The notes beneath the pieces were generated by a model. The model had not been told where the DNA came from and made no database searches. It saw nothing but the letters and a program-made list of their open reading frames with translations. Below are positions 5,972-14,595 of a stretch of DNA of 35,997 nt, one piece after another. The stretch comes from an uncultured Spartobacteria bacterium (GTDB lineage: Bacteria; Verrucomicrobiota; Verrucomicrobiia; Chthoniobacterales; Chthoniobacteraceae), in assembly GCA_903919125.1 (NCBI GenBank), contig CAIXGS010000069.1, positions 1-35,997 on the forward strand, given 5' to 3'. Made by a program: the position numbers and the translations under genes. Position 1 is the first letter of the stretch. Every line of letters starts with the position of its first letter.

Positions 5972-6253
5972 ATGATCGCCACACTTACGAGTAAAGGTCA
6001 AATCACCATCCCACTCGCTATTCGGCAACGTCTGCATCTTCAGGCAGGAGATCAATTAGAGTTCGATGAGAAAGCTCCCATTCTCGTAGCACGTCGTGTG
6101 GTGAATCGAGCGGCGTGGGAATCCACCATAAGCGAGTGGCGCCTTGCTGCTCAATCCGCTCTTCAGAATCATCCTTGGGAATCGCAAACAGCCGCCTCTG
6201 TTGTGGATGACCTCCGGGGCGGCCCTGCAGATTCAATGGAAGCGTTGACATGA
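5972..6253 (+). CDS. AbrB/MazE-family antitoxin (VapB-type)
   Basis: A 93-residue antitoxin. Residues 1-45 are a SpoVT-AbrB swapped-hairpin DNA-binding domain (LTSKGQITIPLAIRQRLHLQ, then GDQLEF). Residues 46-93 form a tail expected to wrap and inhibit the toxin. The stop overlaps the toxin start as ATGA (6250-6253), the usual translational coupling of such pairs. The start follows a strong promoter by only a few bases, leaving no room for a ribosome binding site, which suggests leaderless translation of the first gene. Autorepression through the palindrome at 5947-5961 is likely but inferred. Confidence 0.88.
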   Translation: MIATLTSKGQITIPLAIRQRLHLQAGDQLEFDEKAPILVARRVVNRAAWESTISEWRLAAQSALQNHPWESQTAASVVDDLRGGPADSMEALT

Positions 6254-6690
6254 CTACCGCCATTGATTCGTCAGTGATCTGGGCCATTCTCAAAAAAGAG
6301 AAAGGATGCGAAGGATGGTTGAAAGTGTTGTTTAAGGCGGCAGAAGAAGGCCCGCTTCTACTTTGTTCTGTAAGTTTTGCAGAGCTCGCACCGACAACTT
6401 CAAACGCTGCAGAGCTGTGCCACTTTCTCGATACCCTCACGGTGAAGTATAGTCCTTTGGTGCCAGACGCAGCACACCTCGCAGGAACCATGTTTAAGCG
6501 TTACAGGCAAGCCGGTGGCCCACGGGAGCATTTGGTGCCAGACTTTCTAATCGCAGCTCACGCAAGCATCCAGGCAGATCGTCTCGCGGCAATTGACCGA
6601 GGTTATCTGCGCCGGTGGTTCCCGGAACTCACGCTTCTGACTCCCGGACCGCTTAATCAGGAGTTCGGTAGCAACGGACCAGGAAACTAG
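6250..6690 (+). CDS. PIN-domain ribonuclease toxin (VapC-type)
   Basis: A 146-residue PIN-domain protein. VapC toxins are Mg-dependent RNases that cut tRNA or rRNA. The acidic site is complete: Asp6 in AIDSSVIWAIL, Glu45 in SFAELAP, Asp98 in VPDFLIAAHA and Asp116 in AAIDRGYL. The C-terminus RWFPELTLL matches the family's last strand. Start and frame are fixed by the ATGA overlap with the antitoxin. All key residues are present, so the module looks active. It lies directly after the repeat island, a typical accessory position. The RNA target cannot be predicted. Confidence 0.9.
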   Translation: MTTAIDSSVIWAILKKEKGCEGWLKVLFKAAEEGPLLLCSVSFAELAPTTSNAAELCHFLDTLTVKYSPLVPDAAHLAGTMFKRYRQAGGPREHLVPDFLIAAHASIQADRLAAIDRGYLRRWFPELTLLTPGPLNQEFGSNGPGN

Positions 6691-6985
6691 GGGTCAGTGT
6701 TCATTTTCTTTCATGGCCACCCCGCAGGGATGAGGCGGAAGAAAAAGGTGGGCTGGAGAAAGGAGCCTTACCACTCGGTGGGCTTGCGAACCAAAAACCA
6801 GCCCGCAGCGTTGGCGAAATGGCAAGATTTGGCAGATATCCCATTTCGTGAGTCAGGCGCTCGACTTCGCTCAGGCTTATTGCTCGCCTATCAAATGGGG
6901 CGTTCATTACCCTGCAGATCCTGCGAGTGCTCCGAACGCCGCTAGCAGTGTAGCCCAAAACTTTCCAATCCTTCGAAAATCTAAA
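6691..6985. other. Intergenic stretch before the alkene reductase
   Basis: No gene is evident. An 8-bp inverted repeat, CGAAATGG (6815-6822) and CCATTTCG (6841-6848), is present with an 18-nt loop. On the minus strand one frame reads FDRRAISLSEVERLTHEMGY, which looks protein-like, but I recognise no family and it is probably chance. Confidence 0.4.
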
Positions 6986-8071
6986 ATGACACCAGACCTT
7001 TTCACTCCGCTTCAACTCGGAGCCGTTCACACTTCCAACCGTATTTACCTCGCCCCGCTCACTCGTTGTCGGGCCGAGTCGGGAAATGTGCCTTGCGATT
7101 TAAACGCTGAGTACTACCGGCAACGAGCTTCCGGCGGCCTTTTGATCGCCGAGGCCACCTCGGTCTCACCGCTTGGTTATGGCTATCCAAACACCCCCGG
7201 AATCTTTAACGACGCACACGTCGCCGGTTGGAAAAAAGTCACCAATGCAGTTCACGAGGCAGGTGGTCTCATTTTCCTGCAGTTGTGGCACGTCGGTCGC
7301 GTATCTCACCCCATTTTCCAGCCCTCCGGTGGAACGCCGATCGCGCCTTCAGCCGTTAAACCCAAGGGGCAGGTTTTCACAGGCACTGAGATGGCCGACT
7401 ACGTAACACCGCGCGCTCTTGAAAGGGAGGAGATCCCAGGAATCATCGCTGAATACGCTCATGGCGCAGCGGCTGCAAAGGCGGCCGGCTTCGATGGGGT
7501 GGAAATTCACAATGCCAATGGGTACCTGCTCGACCAGTTTTTGCGGGACTCAACCAACCTGCGCACCGATGAATATGGCGGCTCGGTCGAGAACCGCGCC
7601 CGTCTCACCATGGAAGTTACCGAGGCAGTGGTTAGCGTTTGGGGTGCGGACCGAGTGGGTATTCGGTTTTCTCCGGGTGGCGTATTTAACGATATGCACG
7701 ATTCTAACCCGCTTCATACTTTTGGTTACGTGCTCGAGCAACTCAGCCCGCTCCAACTCGCCTACGCTCATGTCACCGGAGTGACTGCGCAGGACGTCGC
7801 GCACGGAGCGGTGAAGGGAATCGGGCCGCGCGAATTACGTCCGAAGTATAAGGGTAACCTCATCGCAAACGGTGGGTTTACTCTGGAGAGCGGCAATCAG
7901 GCGCTGAAGGAGGGCTGGGCGGATGCTGTGGCTTTCGGCGTGCCGTTTCTCGCCAATCCAGACCTTCCCGAAAGATTGCGTGCCGGCGCCCCGCTCAACG
8001 AGGCCGACCCTTCTACTTTCTACGCTTCGGGAGCCAAGGGTTACACCGATTATCCGTTTCTTCAGAAATAG
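6986..8071 (+). CDS. Alkene reductase, old yellow enzyme family
   Basis: An FMN-dependent enzyme that reduces activated C=C bonds (enones, nitro or nitrate esters) with NAD(P)H, 361 residues, the usual NemA-like length. Visible motifs are LFTPLQLG at the N-terminus, APLTRCRA with the FMN-contacting Thr26, QLWHVGR (99-105), and GVEIHNANGYLLDQF with the substrate-binding His175/Asn178 pair and Tyr180. The C-terminal NGG and AFGVPFLANPDLPERL phosphate-binding region closes the barrel. The ATG at 6986 gives the family N-terminus; an earlier in-frame ATG at 6848 would add 46 unrelated residues. It is convergent with the propeller gene, 75 bp apart. A 46-bp internal piece is duplicated at 5588-5633. 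Confidence 0.92.
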   Translation: MTPDLFTPLQLGAVHTSNRIYLAPLTRCRAESGNVPCDLNAEYYRQRASGGLLIAEATSVSPLGYGYPNTPGIFNDAHVAGWKKVTNAVHEAGGLIFLQLWHVGRVSHPIFQPSGGTPIAPSAVKPKGQVFTGTEMADYVTPRALEREEIPGIIAEYAHGAAAAKAAGFDGVEIHNANGYLLDQFLRDSTNLRTDEYGGSVENRARLTMEVTEAVVSVWGADRVGIRFSPGGVFNDMHDSNPLHTFGYVLEQLSPLQLAYAHVTGVTAQDVAHGAVKGIGPRELRPKYKGNLIANGGFTLESGNQALKEGWADAVAFGVPFLANPDLPERLRAGAPLNEADPSTFYASGAKGYTDYPFLQK

Positions 8072-8146
8072 TTGCCGATTCGGCGCGCAGCTTCGATGCA
8101 CGGCAAAAGACATCACGTTTCCGCCGTGCCCACAGCGGAGTTTCAC

Positions 8147-9724
8147 TTATTGGCTTTTGGCTAGATCATAGCAATGCACGCCTTGACGATGGCGGATGAA
8201 AATCTTGCCGTCCGCCAACGTCGGGGAAGGCACCCACAGCGCGCGCACGATGGCTTTGCCCAACTCAACGCGGTCCTCTGGGGTCGCTTTGATCATGAGC
8301 AGGTTATTGCCGTTACCTGCGAGGACGAAAATTTTGCCGTCAGCGAGAACGGGGGATGTAATTGAGGAGGTGATTTTTTGGGTCCAAGCAATTTTGCCCG
8401 ACTCGAGGTTTACGCAACGATGCTCCCCATCCTCGAAAAGGTAAGCGTGTCCGTCGTAAAGGACTGGACTGGACTGTGAACGTCTCGCGTCAGTGGGATG
8501 GTTCCAGAGTTTTTCGGCGCCTGTCGTGGAGAGGCGGTAACCGGCGAAGCCAATGTTTTCCTTGGCCGAAAGCACTGCGGCGAGATCCCCCTTGATGGTC
8601 GGCGTTGAGTCTCCGCCGCCAGGAGTAGTCCATAAAATTTCTCCCGTTTTGGGTTGAACGCCCGAGAGCTCATTCCGGCCGTTGCACACAAGGACACTTC
8701 CTGCACCTTGCCCCCAAATCGCTGGAGATGCATTGTTTCCTGCCACATTGGGTTGCTCCCAAAGTTGCTTGCCGGTGACGCGATCGTAGGCGCAGAGTTT
8801 GCCCGCTTGAATGAAAACCGCATTGTCGGCAACGAGCGGAGAGGAACCCGGCGCCTTTGTGGGAAGGGGTTGCGCCCAATCAAGTTTTCCCGTCTGGGCA
8901 TCCACCGAATAAAGGTGCGTGCTGCCGATTGCAAAAACGTGCCCGCTTGAAACACAAGGCGTGCTCGAACAATTGCGGCCCTTTGGTTCTCCGGGGGCTT
9001 TCGTCATCCAAAGCGTCTTTCCTGACTTGGCGTCCAAACAGACTACGGTGTCTTCAGCGACCCGTTTGGAGGCTGGAACGGCTTCGAGAACCGCCTGTTT
9101 GACGTGATCTGCAAACCTCTGCGCATTCACCCATTCCTCAAACTCCACCTGCGAAGCGAACGGCTTTTCCACTCGGGTTCGTAACGTTTCGTAATCCTGC
9201 AAAGGGATGGCGAGCTTGCCCTTTTTAAAACGGCTGCTGACGTAGCCTCCGAAAAGCTCGCGCTTCTTGCGATCCAGATTTTCCTCATTGAAAGCCTCGA
9301 TGAATGCGTCGAGTTTCGCACCTCGTAAGCTGGGCGATAAGGATTCTCGCGTGGATTCGATTTTTTCAATCAGCTCCTTTCCGAGTGCGGCCGCGTTTTG
9401 ATAATTGAGCCGCACTCGCAGGATCAGGTCGGTGATGGTGCGCGTTTCGCTGGGCTCATCTCGGTGCCACACGACAGAGAGATACACCCGCCCATCTGCC
9501 ACGACGACGCTGCCGTGGCCGCCGTCATCGTCGCTGGGGATGTTCTCGCTTTCCCACAGTTTGTGAGGACCGTCTGCGCTCCAGTTCTCAGCAAGGACGA
9601 TGTTATCTGAAAGGGCACCGTTGCGTTCAGGTCCGCGCCACTGCGGCCAGTCGGTCGCTGCGCACAGGGTATTGAGGAGGCTTAAGGCGACCAAGCAGGC
9701 AGGGAAGGAGTTTGGCAAAGACAT
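8147..9724 (-). CDS. Exported PQQ-like beta-propeller repeat protein with helical insert
   Basis: A 525-residue protein with a signal peptide (about 1-22, ending LCAA). TDWPQWRGPERNG follows directly, the standard start of PVC exported PQQ-like propellers. Repeats of the GKxLW type recur: SGKTLWMTKA, TGKLDWAQPL, TGKQLWEQPN, TGEILWTTPG, SGKIAWTQKI. Between the first blade and the rest, about residues 90-220, sits a charged helical stretch with none of the repeat features. True quinoprotein dehydrogenase residues are not evident, so the role is more likely structural or binding than catalytic. The ATG at 9724 is chosen because it places the signal peptide at the N-terminus; an upstream extension to 9988 encodes unrelated sequence and overlaps the divergent acetyltransferase. 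Confidence 0.85.
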   Translation of the reverse strand: MSLPNSFPACLVALSLLNTLCAATDWPQWRGPERNGALSDNIVLAENWSADGPHKLWESENIPSDDDGGHGSVVVADGRVYLSVVWHRDEPSETRTITDLILRVRLNYQNAAALGKELIEKIESTRESLSPSLRGAKLDAFIEAFNEENLDRKKRELFGGYVSSRFKKGKLAIPLQDYETLRTRVEKPFASQVEFEEWVNAQRFADHVKQAVLEAVPASKRVAEDTVVCLDAKSGKTLWMTKAPGEPKGRNCSSTPCVSSGHVFAIGSTHLYSVDAQTGKLDWAQPLPTKAPGSSPLVADNAVFIQAGKLCAYDRVTGKQLWEQPNVAGNNASPAIWGQGAGSVLVCNGRNELSGVQPKTGEILWTTPGGGDSTPTIKGDLAAVLSAKENIGFAGYRLSTTGAEKLWNHPTDARRSQSSPVLYDGHAYLFEDGEHRCVNLESGKIAWTQKITSSITSPVLADGKIFVLAGNGNNLLMIKATPEDRVELGKAIVRALWVPSPTLADGKIFIRHRQGVHCYDLAKSQ

Positions 9725-9947
9725 AAAAGGGGGAGGGGATGCGCTGTGGAAACTTGAAAATAAGAAGTATGTGCTGCCGCGCCTGCTTGCAAGTGAGCGA
9801 AGTAGCGGACCGCTGCGATCCTTACTGGGGCCCACTATTCGTGGCTTAATCTCGTCGTGTGACCCGTGCGGCATTGTGGAAAAGCGAAACTCGGTTAACT
9901 CCCATTCTGCCGGCCCAGAAGACCGGTTTTTTGGGGAATAAATCTCT

Positions 9948-10433
9948 ATGGACGACATAAATATCGATGAAGTGATCTTCAGGACCAAGTCAGCTTCCGA
10001 GGCGCAGATTTTCGAGCATTTAAACGAATGCAGCGCCCTTTTTGTGCCTGATTTAAATGCAGTGGTGAATATCCGAGAGTATTCCGCAAAAATCTTTCAA
10101 AAATCCGTAACGTTTGAAGCTTGGAATGACGGTCGACTGGCTGGCCTCGTTGCCGTTTACTGCAATGACTCAGAAACCCGCGCGGCGTATATCACGAGTG
10201 TGAGCGTTGTTAGGGAATTTCTTGGAGCAGGAGTAGGTTCCAAGTTGTTGGGGATGTGCATTTCGTATGTGAAGCTTAATAGCTTCATAGAAATAGTTTT
10301 AGAAGTGAACGTAAGGAACGCTCCAGCGGTAAAACTGTATCAGAAGTATGGATTCGCTATTTTTGAACACAAGGGGAGTTCCGCACTAATGAAGCTTACG
10401 TTTCCAGCTCTCAGCGAGTCGCTATTTTTCTGA
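9948..10433 (+). CDS. GNAT family N-acetyltransferase
   Basis: A 161-residue GNAT enzyme that transfers an acetyl group from acetyl-CoA to an amine. Motif A is clear (VSVVREFLGAGVGSKLLGM, 85-103, with the pyrophosphate loop Q/RxxGxG/A as REFLGAGVG). Motif B NVRNAPAVKLYQKYGFAIFE (121-140) resembles RimI-like and amino-acid acetyltransferases. The gene is AT-richer than its neighbours. Its 3' end overlaps the convergent protease gene by 12 bp, which suggests a recent or tightly packed arrangement. It is divergent from the propeller gene. The substrate is unknown. Confidence 0.85.
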   Translation: MDDINIDEVIFRTKSASEAQIFEHLNECSALFVPDLNAVVNIREYSAKIFQKSVTFEAWNDGRLAGLVAVYCNDSETRAAYITSVSVVREFLGAGVGSKLLGMCISYVKLNSFIEIVLEVNVRNAPAVKLYQKYGFAIFEHKGSSALMKLTFPALSESLFF

Positions 10434-12608
10434 GTCGGCGGCGCTCAGGAAGTCGCCGAAAATACGGAGGACTTCCGCTTCCGTCGCGACGACTTCTGGG
10501 TCTTGGCTTGCTAGGGGATCCGTTTCCGAGATGCGTAGTTGTTTGCTTTTGAGGTCGTCCAAAAGAACACGGCAGAAGCGCACGCCAGCCGATGGAGTGT
10601 CGATGCCGATGCGCGACTCGCGTTCAGCATGAGTGCGCCGCGCGTTTTCAAGGGCGTCGCGACGAACTTTTTCTTCGAGACTCAACTGATTTTGGAGGCG
10701 TTCGTTACGGGTTTGCTCGCGTTCCGCGGCGATGCTTTTGAAGGCGGGTGAAACCTCGACGCGCTCCTTGGAGCGAGCCTGCAACGGCTGGATAATTTTC
10801 GCCGAAAGTGGGGCGGCATTAATGCCCGCTACCGGCACGACGGAGTCATGCGGCAGCGGATCAGTGAGGGCGCCTTCTCCTTCGTTGGGGAGATCCAGCG
10901 TGGAGGGCAGTACGATGTCGGGATGCACGCCGACAAGCTGCGTGGACTGGCCGTTGACACGGTAGAATTTCCCGATCGAAATCGCCATGCCGCCCAAGGG
11001 TTGCCGGGCCTTTGTTTTAAGAAATTCCTTAAGCGCGAGTGTCGTTTGGACCGATCCCTTTCCGAACGTCTGTTCTCCTCCAACAACCAAAGCGCGTCCA
11101 TAGTCTTGTAGCGCACCCGCCACCAACTCGCTCGCCGAGGCGCTTCCACGGTCTGTCACCACGATCAGGGGCCCGTTGTAAATCGGTTTTGCTGAACGTA
11201 AATGTTCGGGAAGTAGAACCTCCGTTTCCGCGTCTGAAGCATTCACTTGCGCGATCGGGACTCGGCCGCAAAACAGCCCGCCTATCTCGATTGCCTCGTC
11301 TAGAAGTCCCCCAAGGTTCCCGCGAAAATCCAGCACCACGCCAGCCACCTTTTCCGCCTGTAAACGCTTGAGCAAAAGTCCCACATCTTTCGACACGCTG
11401 CTCGCCCGGGTTCCCAAAGGGCCGGCATCATCGCCATAAAAGCCGGGAACAACCAACCATCCAAAGCGCTGCGTCGTTTTTCCATCGGGCGCCTTCGCTT
11501 CTACAATTTTTGCGAAAGCTTCTCCGTCGCGGCTCCTCATTTCCTCTCGATGCATTCCAAGAATCACGCGCTGGGCGCAGTCTGGCGCTCGTGAGGGCGA
11601 AATTTTGAGTCGTACTAGCGTCCCCTTTTTTCCTCTCAACAAGGACACGGCTTGGGCGAAGGGCAGACCTTCCAAATCTTGAAAGCCTTTGCCCTCTTCC
11701 GCCACCGCCACAATATGATCGTTGACCCGCAAGCGACCGTCCTTTTGTGCCGGGCCGCCGGGCAATAGCGCCACGACGCGCAGTCCCTGAGAGTCCTGTT
11801 CCAAGGTGACGCCGATGCCGATTCGGGAAAGGCGCAGCTCGCTTTCAGTGTCTTCAAGTTCCTCCTGCGTAAGGTAGTCTGAATGAGCGTCCCCGGCACG
11901 AGCAAGCGCGAGCAGGGCCGGCGCCAGTTGTTCTTTTGCAGATTGTTGCTGCAGCGTCTTCTCAAGTTGCTCGAGGCGTTTACGCACCTGAGCTTGCGCC
12001 GCTGCTGGAGCCGAACCTGAGAGACGATATTCGAGCAATTCCGCTCCGATTTGTGCGATCCAGAGTTGCTGCGCTTCGGCTTCGTCGGCGGGCCACGGGG
12101 CGTGATCGCGTGTGATTTCAACATTCCAGGGCGTTGAAAAATCCCATTCCCCTCCAGCCAATCCGAATGCGGTGCTCGTGTAAGCTTTGAGTCGCTGCTC
12201 ATGGCGCTTCGTCACAGCGTATACTGCCGTCAGATCGCCATTTTTGAGGCGACTGGCGAAGGAGTCCGAGAATTGTCTGCGGAATTCCACCAGATCAGGT
12301 TCTAGGAAAATAAGATGCTCTGGATCGAGTAGTTCGAAGTAGCGCTCCAATGCTCTTTTGGAAAAACGAGCGTCCAAGGGTTGCCGGAGATAATGCTGGT
12401 TTTCCAAAAGGGCTGCTGCGGTAGCGGCCACTTTGGGCCAGAGTTCGACATCTGTGCGCGCTGTGGATGAGGGCTTTGCTGGTTTCGCCGCTGCATCCCG
12501 TGAGGGTTCCCTTCCTGCCCACGCGGCGTGGGGAGTCGCGAGGCTGATTATCGTCAAGAAAAGCGACGCGGTGCGGGAGAGGAAAAAGGGCAGGGGAGTG
12601 GTTGGCAT
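10422..12608 (-). CDS. prc: Carboxy-terminal processing protease (Tsp/Prc, S41A)
   Basis: A 728-residue periplasmic tail-specific protease. It has a signal peptide (about 1-31, ending AWA), the N-terminal Tsp domain with YFELLDPEHLIFLEPDL (90-106), a PDZ domain (about 255-340), and the S41 core. The catalytic pair is expected at Ser491 in GSASASELVAGALQDYGRAL and Lys517 in TFGKGSVQT, by alignment from memory to E. coli Tsp. A C-terminal DUF3340-like region runs from about 590. Prc trims or degrades envelope proteins, including peptidoglycan hydrolases and their regulators in Gram-negatives. The L,D-transpeptidase gene lies 104 bp upstream on the same strand, giving a small cell-wall cluster. 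Confidence 0.92.
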   Translation of the reverse strand: MPTTPLPFFLSRTASLFLTIISLATPHAAWAGREPSRDAAAKPAKPSSTARTDVELWPKVAATAAALLENQHYLRQPLDARFSKRALERYFELLDPEHLIFLEPDLVEFRRQFSDSFASRLKNGDLTAVYAVTKRHEQRLKAYTSTAFGLAGGEWDFSTPWNVEITRDHAPWPADEAEAQQLWIAQIGAELLEYRLSGSAPAAAQAQVRKRLEQLEKTLQQQSAKEQLAPALLALARAGDAHSDYLTQEELEDTESELRLSRIGIGVTLEQDSQGLRVVALLPGGPAQKDGRLRVNDHIVAVAEEGKGFQDLEGLPFAQAVSLLRGKKGTLVRLKISPSRAPDCAQRVILGMHREEMRSRDGEAFAKIVEAKAPDGKTTQRFGWLVVPGFYGDDAGPLGTRASSVSKDVGLLLKRLQAEKVAGVVLDFRGNLGGLLDEAIEIGGLFCGRVPIAQVNASDAETEVLLPEHLRSAKPIYNGPLIVVTDRGSASASELVAGALQDYGRALVVGGEQTFGKGSVQTTLALKEFLKTKARQPLGGMAISIGKFYRVNGQSTQLVGVHPDIVLPSTLDLPNEGEGALTDPLPHDSVVPVAGINAAPLSAKIIQPLQARSKERVEVSPAFKSIAAEREQTRNERLQNQLSLEEKVRRDALENARRTHAERESRIGIDTPSAGVRFCRVLLDDLKSKQLRISETDPLASQDPEVVATEAEVLRIFGDFLSAADSEK

Positions 12609-12712
12609 GATGGCCTTGGGTGTGGTGTAGCCGAGATGTCGCCCGATGGTAGTGGAATAAGTCGGCAGGGGACCAGAGTCGCGGAGCGAGTGCCAAGGGG
12701 CGGCCTTATGGC

Positions 12713-13453
12713 CTAATCTCGCAAGAGTTGAGCAAGGGGAGAATGCACAATGTGTTCCTTAAGCAACGTTTTGACGGGCTTATTTAAAATTTCTACACGA
12801 GTGCCAATATCCACCATCTCGAATAATTTCACCACATCCTTGGAACGCATTCGTACGCAACCCCAACTGACGGGCGTCCCGAGCAGTCGCTCTTCCGGTG
12901 TGCCATGAATGTAGATGAAACGAGGGAAAGCGTTGGCATTTTTTGGCTCTAAACCGCGCAGCCAGAGAATCCGTGTGACGATGGGGTCGCGACCTGGGGC
13001 GTTGGGGCGCAACACTTCACCTGTGGGCTGGCGCTGTTTGAAAACCGTTCCTTCCTTGGCGCTATCCCCAATTTTATCGGCAATTTCCATGGTGCCAAGC
13101 GGTGTGGCATAACTCCCCCAACGATCTCCTGTGCCAAAACGGGAAGTGGAAATGGTAAACCGCTCTTTTTCTTCGCCATCTTGAAAAACGAGAAGCTTTT
13201 GGTCCGCGACACTCACCAGAATGTTCAAATCAGAAGCGAGGCAACTCCCTGATACCGTCAAAAAGGTGAGGATGAATGCGGCTATCCAAATGACTTTGGT
13301 CGTGATCAGTCGGACGCCTTTTCCAAGGCTCTCAGACAAGTCTTTACAGGCGTCTTGATGGAACTCTTCACGAAGACAACGTAAAGATCGCGCCTGCGGA
13401 AAAATCAGCTCGCGAGTCAGATTACGGCAACGCTGGAAGCCTTTTGTGCGCAT
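12713..13453 (-). CDS. L,D-transpeptidase (YkuD domain)
   Basis: A 246-residue enzyme that cross-links peptidoglycan or attaches proteins to it through meso-diaminopimelate. A cytoplasmic-looking basic N-terminus of about 50 residues precedes one hydrophobic helix (53-73). The YkuD domain begins at DLNILVSVADQKLLVFQDGE. The catalytic motif is complete: IYIHGTPEERLLG with His183 and SWGCVRMRSKDV with Cys199. No lipobox fits the cysteine at 71. A better start between the first ATG and the helix was sought, but no ATG or GTG is present in frame there. It is likely anchored in the inner membrane with the catalytic domain in the periplasm, and transcribed toward prc. Confidence 0.87.
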   Translation of the reverse strand: MRTKGFQRCRNLTRELIFPQARSLRCLREEFHQDACKDLSESLGKGVRLITTKVIWIAAFILTFLTVSGSCLASDLNILVSVADQKLLVFQDGEEKERFTISTSRFGTGDRWGSYATPLGTMEIADKIGDSAKEGTVFKQRQPTGEVLRPNAPGRDPIVTRILWLRGLEPKNANAFPRFIYIHGTPEERLLGTPVSWGCVRMRSKDVVKLFEMVDIGTRVEILNKPVKTLLKEHIVHSPLAQLLRD

Positions 13454-13743
13454 ATCGGGCAGATCGAAAAAGACAGCAATAGATACGGGACGAAATGTTA
13501 ATTCAGAGTGCCACAGGTGCGGACTTAAATAAAGGCGGAATTCCCCGATTACTTCTAATTTCCTACATAAACGTCGCTCAGTATTTTGTAGTGATGAGAA
13601 AACCGAGCGCGCCCGAATTGCCTTGGACTGCGCTTGGGGCAGGGCGCCGGTTGCTCCGAAGAGGGTCGCCTCTTTGAGCGACCTGCGCCTCTGCGAAGGT
13701 TTGCGGTAGAAAACGCGCCGCCCTTTGCTAAGTTAAACGCTCA
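13454..13743. other. Divergent intergenic region before thiG
   Basis: It separates the minus-strand transpeptidase from the plus-strand thiG. There is a small perfect hairpin, GGTCGC (13664-13669) with GCGACC (13678-13683), without a T-tract. I looked for a TPP riboswitch (CTGAGA and the downstream pyrimidine-sensor core) and did not find one. No clear promoter stands out. Confidence 0.4.
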
Positions 13744-14562
13744 ATGGTGCACACCACGCAAAATCAGACTCAACCGCTGGTCATCGCAGGCCGGACTTTC
13801 CAGTCCCGCCTCATGCTTGGCACCGGGAAATTCGCCTCTAACGCCGTAATGGCCGCCGCCTTGGAATCCAGCGGGACGCAAATCGTCACCGTGGCATTAC
13901 GGAGGGCAGACTTGAGTGGCTCAAACGACCCTTTTGCTAACATCCTGGAGTTCATCGACCCGAAGCGTTATCTCCTGCTTCCGAACACCAGTGGCGCGAT
14001 GAATGCCGAGGAGGCCGTCCGCTTGGCGCGCCTTGCCCGTGCCGCGGGTATTTCAGACTGGGTGAAGCTTGAGATTCACCCAGACCCGCGCTATCTTTTA
14101 CCGGACCCGATCGAAACTTTGAAAGCTGCTGAAATTCTTGTGCGCGAAGGTTTTGTGGTTTTACCTTACATCAACGCCGATCCAGTGCTCGCCCGCCGCC
14201 TAGAGGACGTGGGAACCGCCGCAGTGATGCCTTTGGGCGCCCCTATCGGGAGTAACCGCGGGTTGCGTACCAGAGATCAGCTCGAGATTATTTTGGAACA
14301 ATGCAGTGTACCTGTCGTCATTGACGCGGGGATTGGGGCACCGAGTCAGGCCGCCGAGGCGCTCGAAATGGGGGCGGCGGCTGTTTTGGTGAATACCGCC
14401 ATCGCCATTGCGCCGGAGCCCTCCCGAATGGCGCATGCTTTTAAAATCGCGGTGGACGCCGGCCGGATCGCCTTTGAAACGGGCCTCCCCCACTCGTATT
14501 CCCAGCATTCGTTCGCCTCCGCGACCAGTCCTCTCACTGGTTTTCTGCGCGCCGGAGAGTAA
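13744..14562 (+). CDS. thiG: Thiazole synthase ThiG
   Basis: The 272-residue enzyme that forms the thiazole phosphate ring of thiamine from deoxyxylulose 5-phosphate, dehydroglycine and the ThiS thiocarboxylate. It is a TIM barrel starting at [19 protein letters not shown]. The Schiff-base lysine is Lys108 in [32 protein letters not shown] and the phosphate loop regions [20 protein letters not shown] and [11 protein letters not shown] are present. thiS, thiF and thiH/thiO are not in this window, and thiD is 4 kb away on the other strand, so the pathway is dispersed. It is the first gene of a three-gene same-strand run with 33-bp gaps. Confidence 0.95.
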   Translation: MVHTTQNQTQPLVIAGRTFQSRLMLGTGKFASNAVMAAALESSGTQIVTVALRRADLSGSNDPFANILEFIDPKRYLLLPNTSGAMNAEEAVRLARLARAAGISDWVKLEIHPDPRYLLPDPIETLKAAEILVREGFVVLPYINADPVLARRLEDVGTAAVMPLGAPIGSNRGLRTRDQLEIILEQCSVPVVIDAGIGAPSQAAEALEMGAAAVLVNTAIAIAPEPSRMAHAFKIAVDAGRIAFETGLPHSYSQHSFASATSPLTGFLRAGE

Positions 14563-14595
14563 ATCCTGCGCTATCAAGCCCAAATTCTCCCTCCT

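Noticed and set aside
9910-9932. CCGG hairpin plus T run before the acetyltransferase
   Set aside because: The stem is only 4 bp with a 9-nt loop, too weak for an intrinsic terminator, and it lies directly before a start codon.
8147-9988. Long start for the PQQ-like propeller gene at 9988
   Set aside because: The extra 88 residues have no family similarity, bury the signal peptide and overlap the start of the divergent acetyltransferase.
13454-13743. TPP riboswitch before thiG
   Set aside because: The conserved CTGAGA and pyrimidine-binding core were not found, and the same holds for the short thiD leader.
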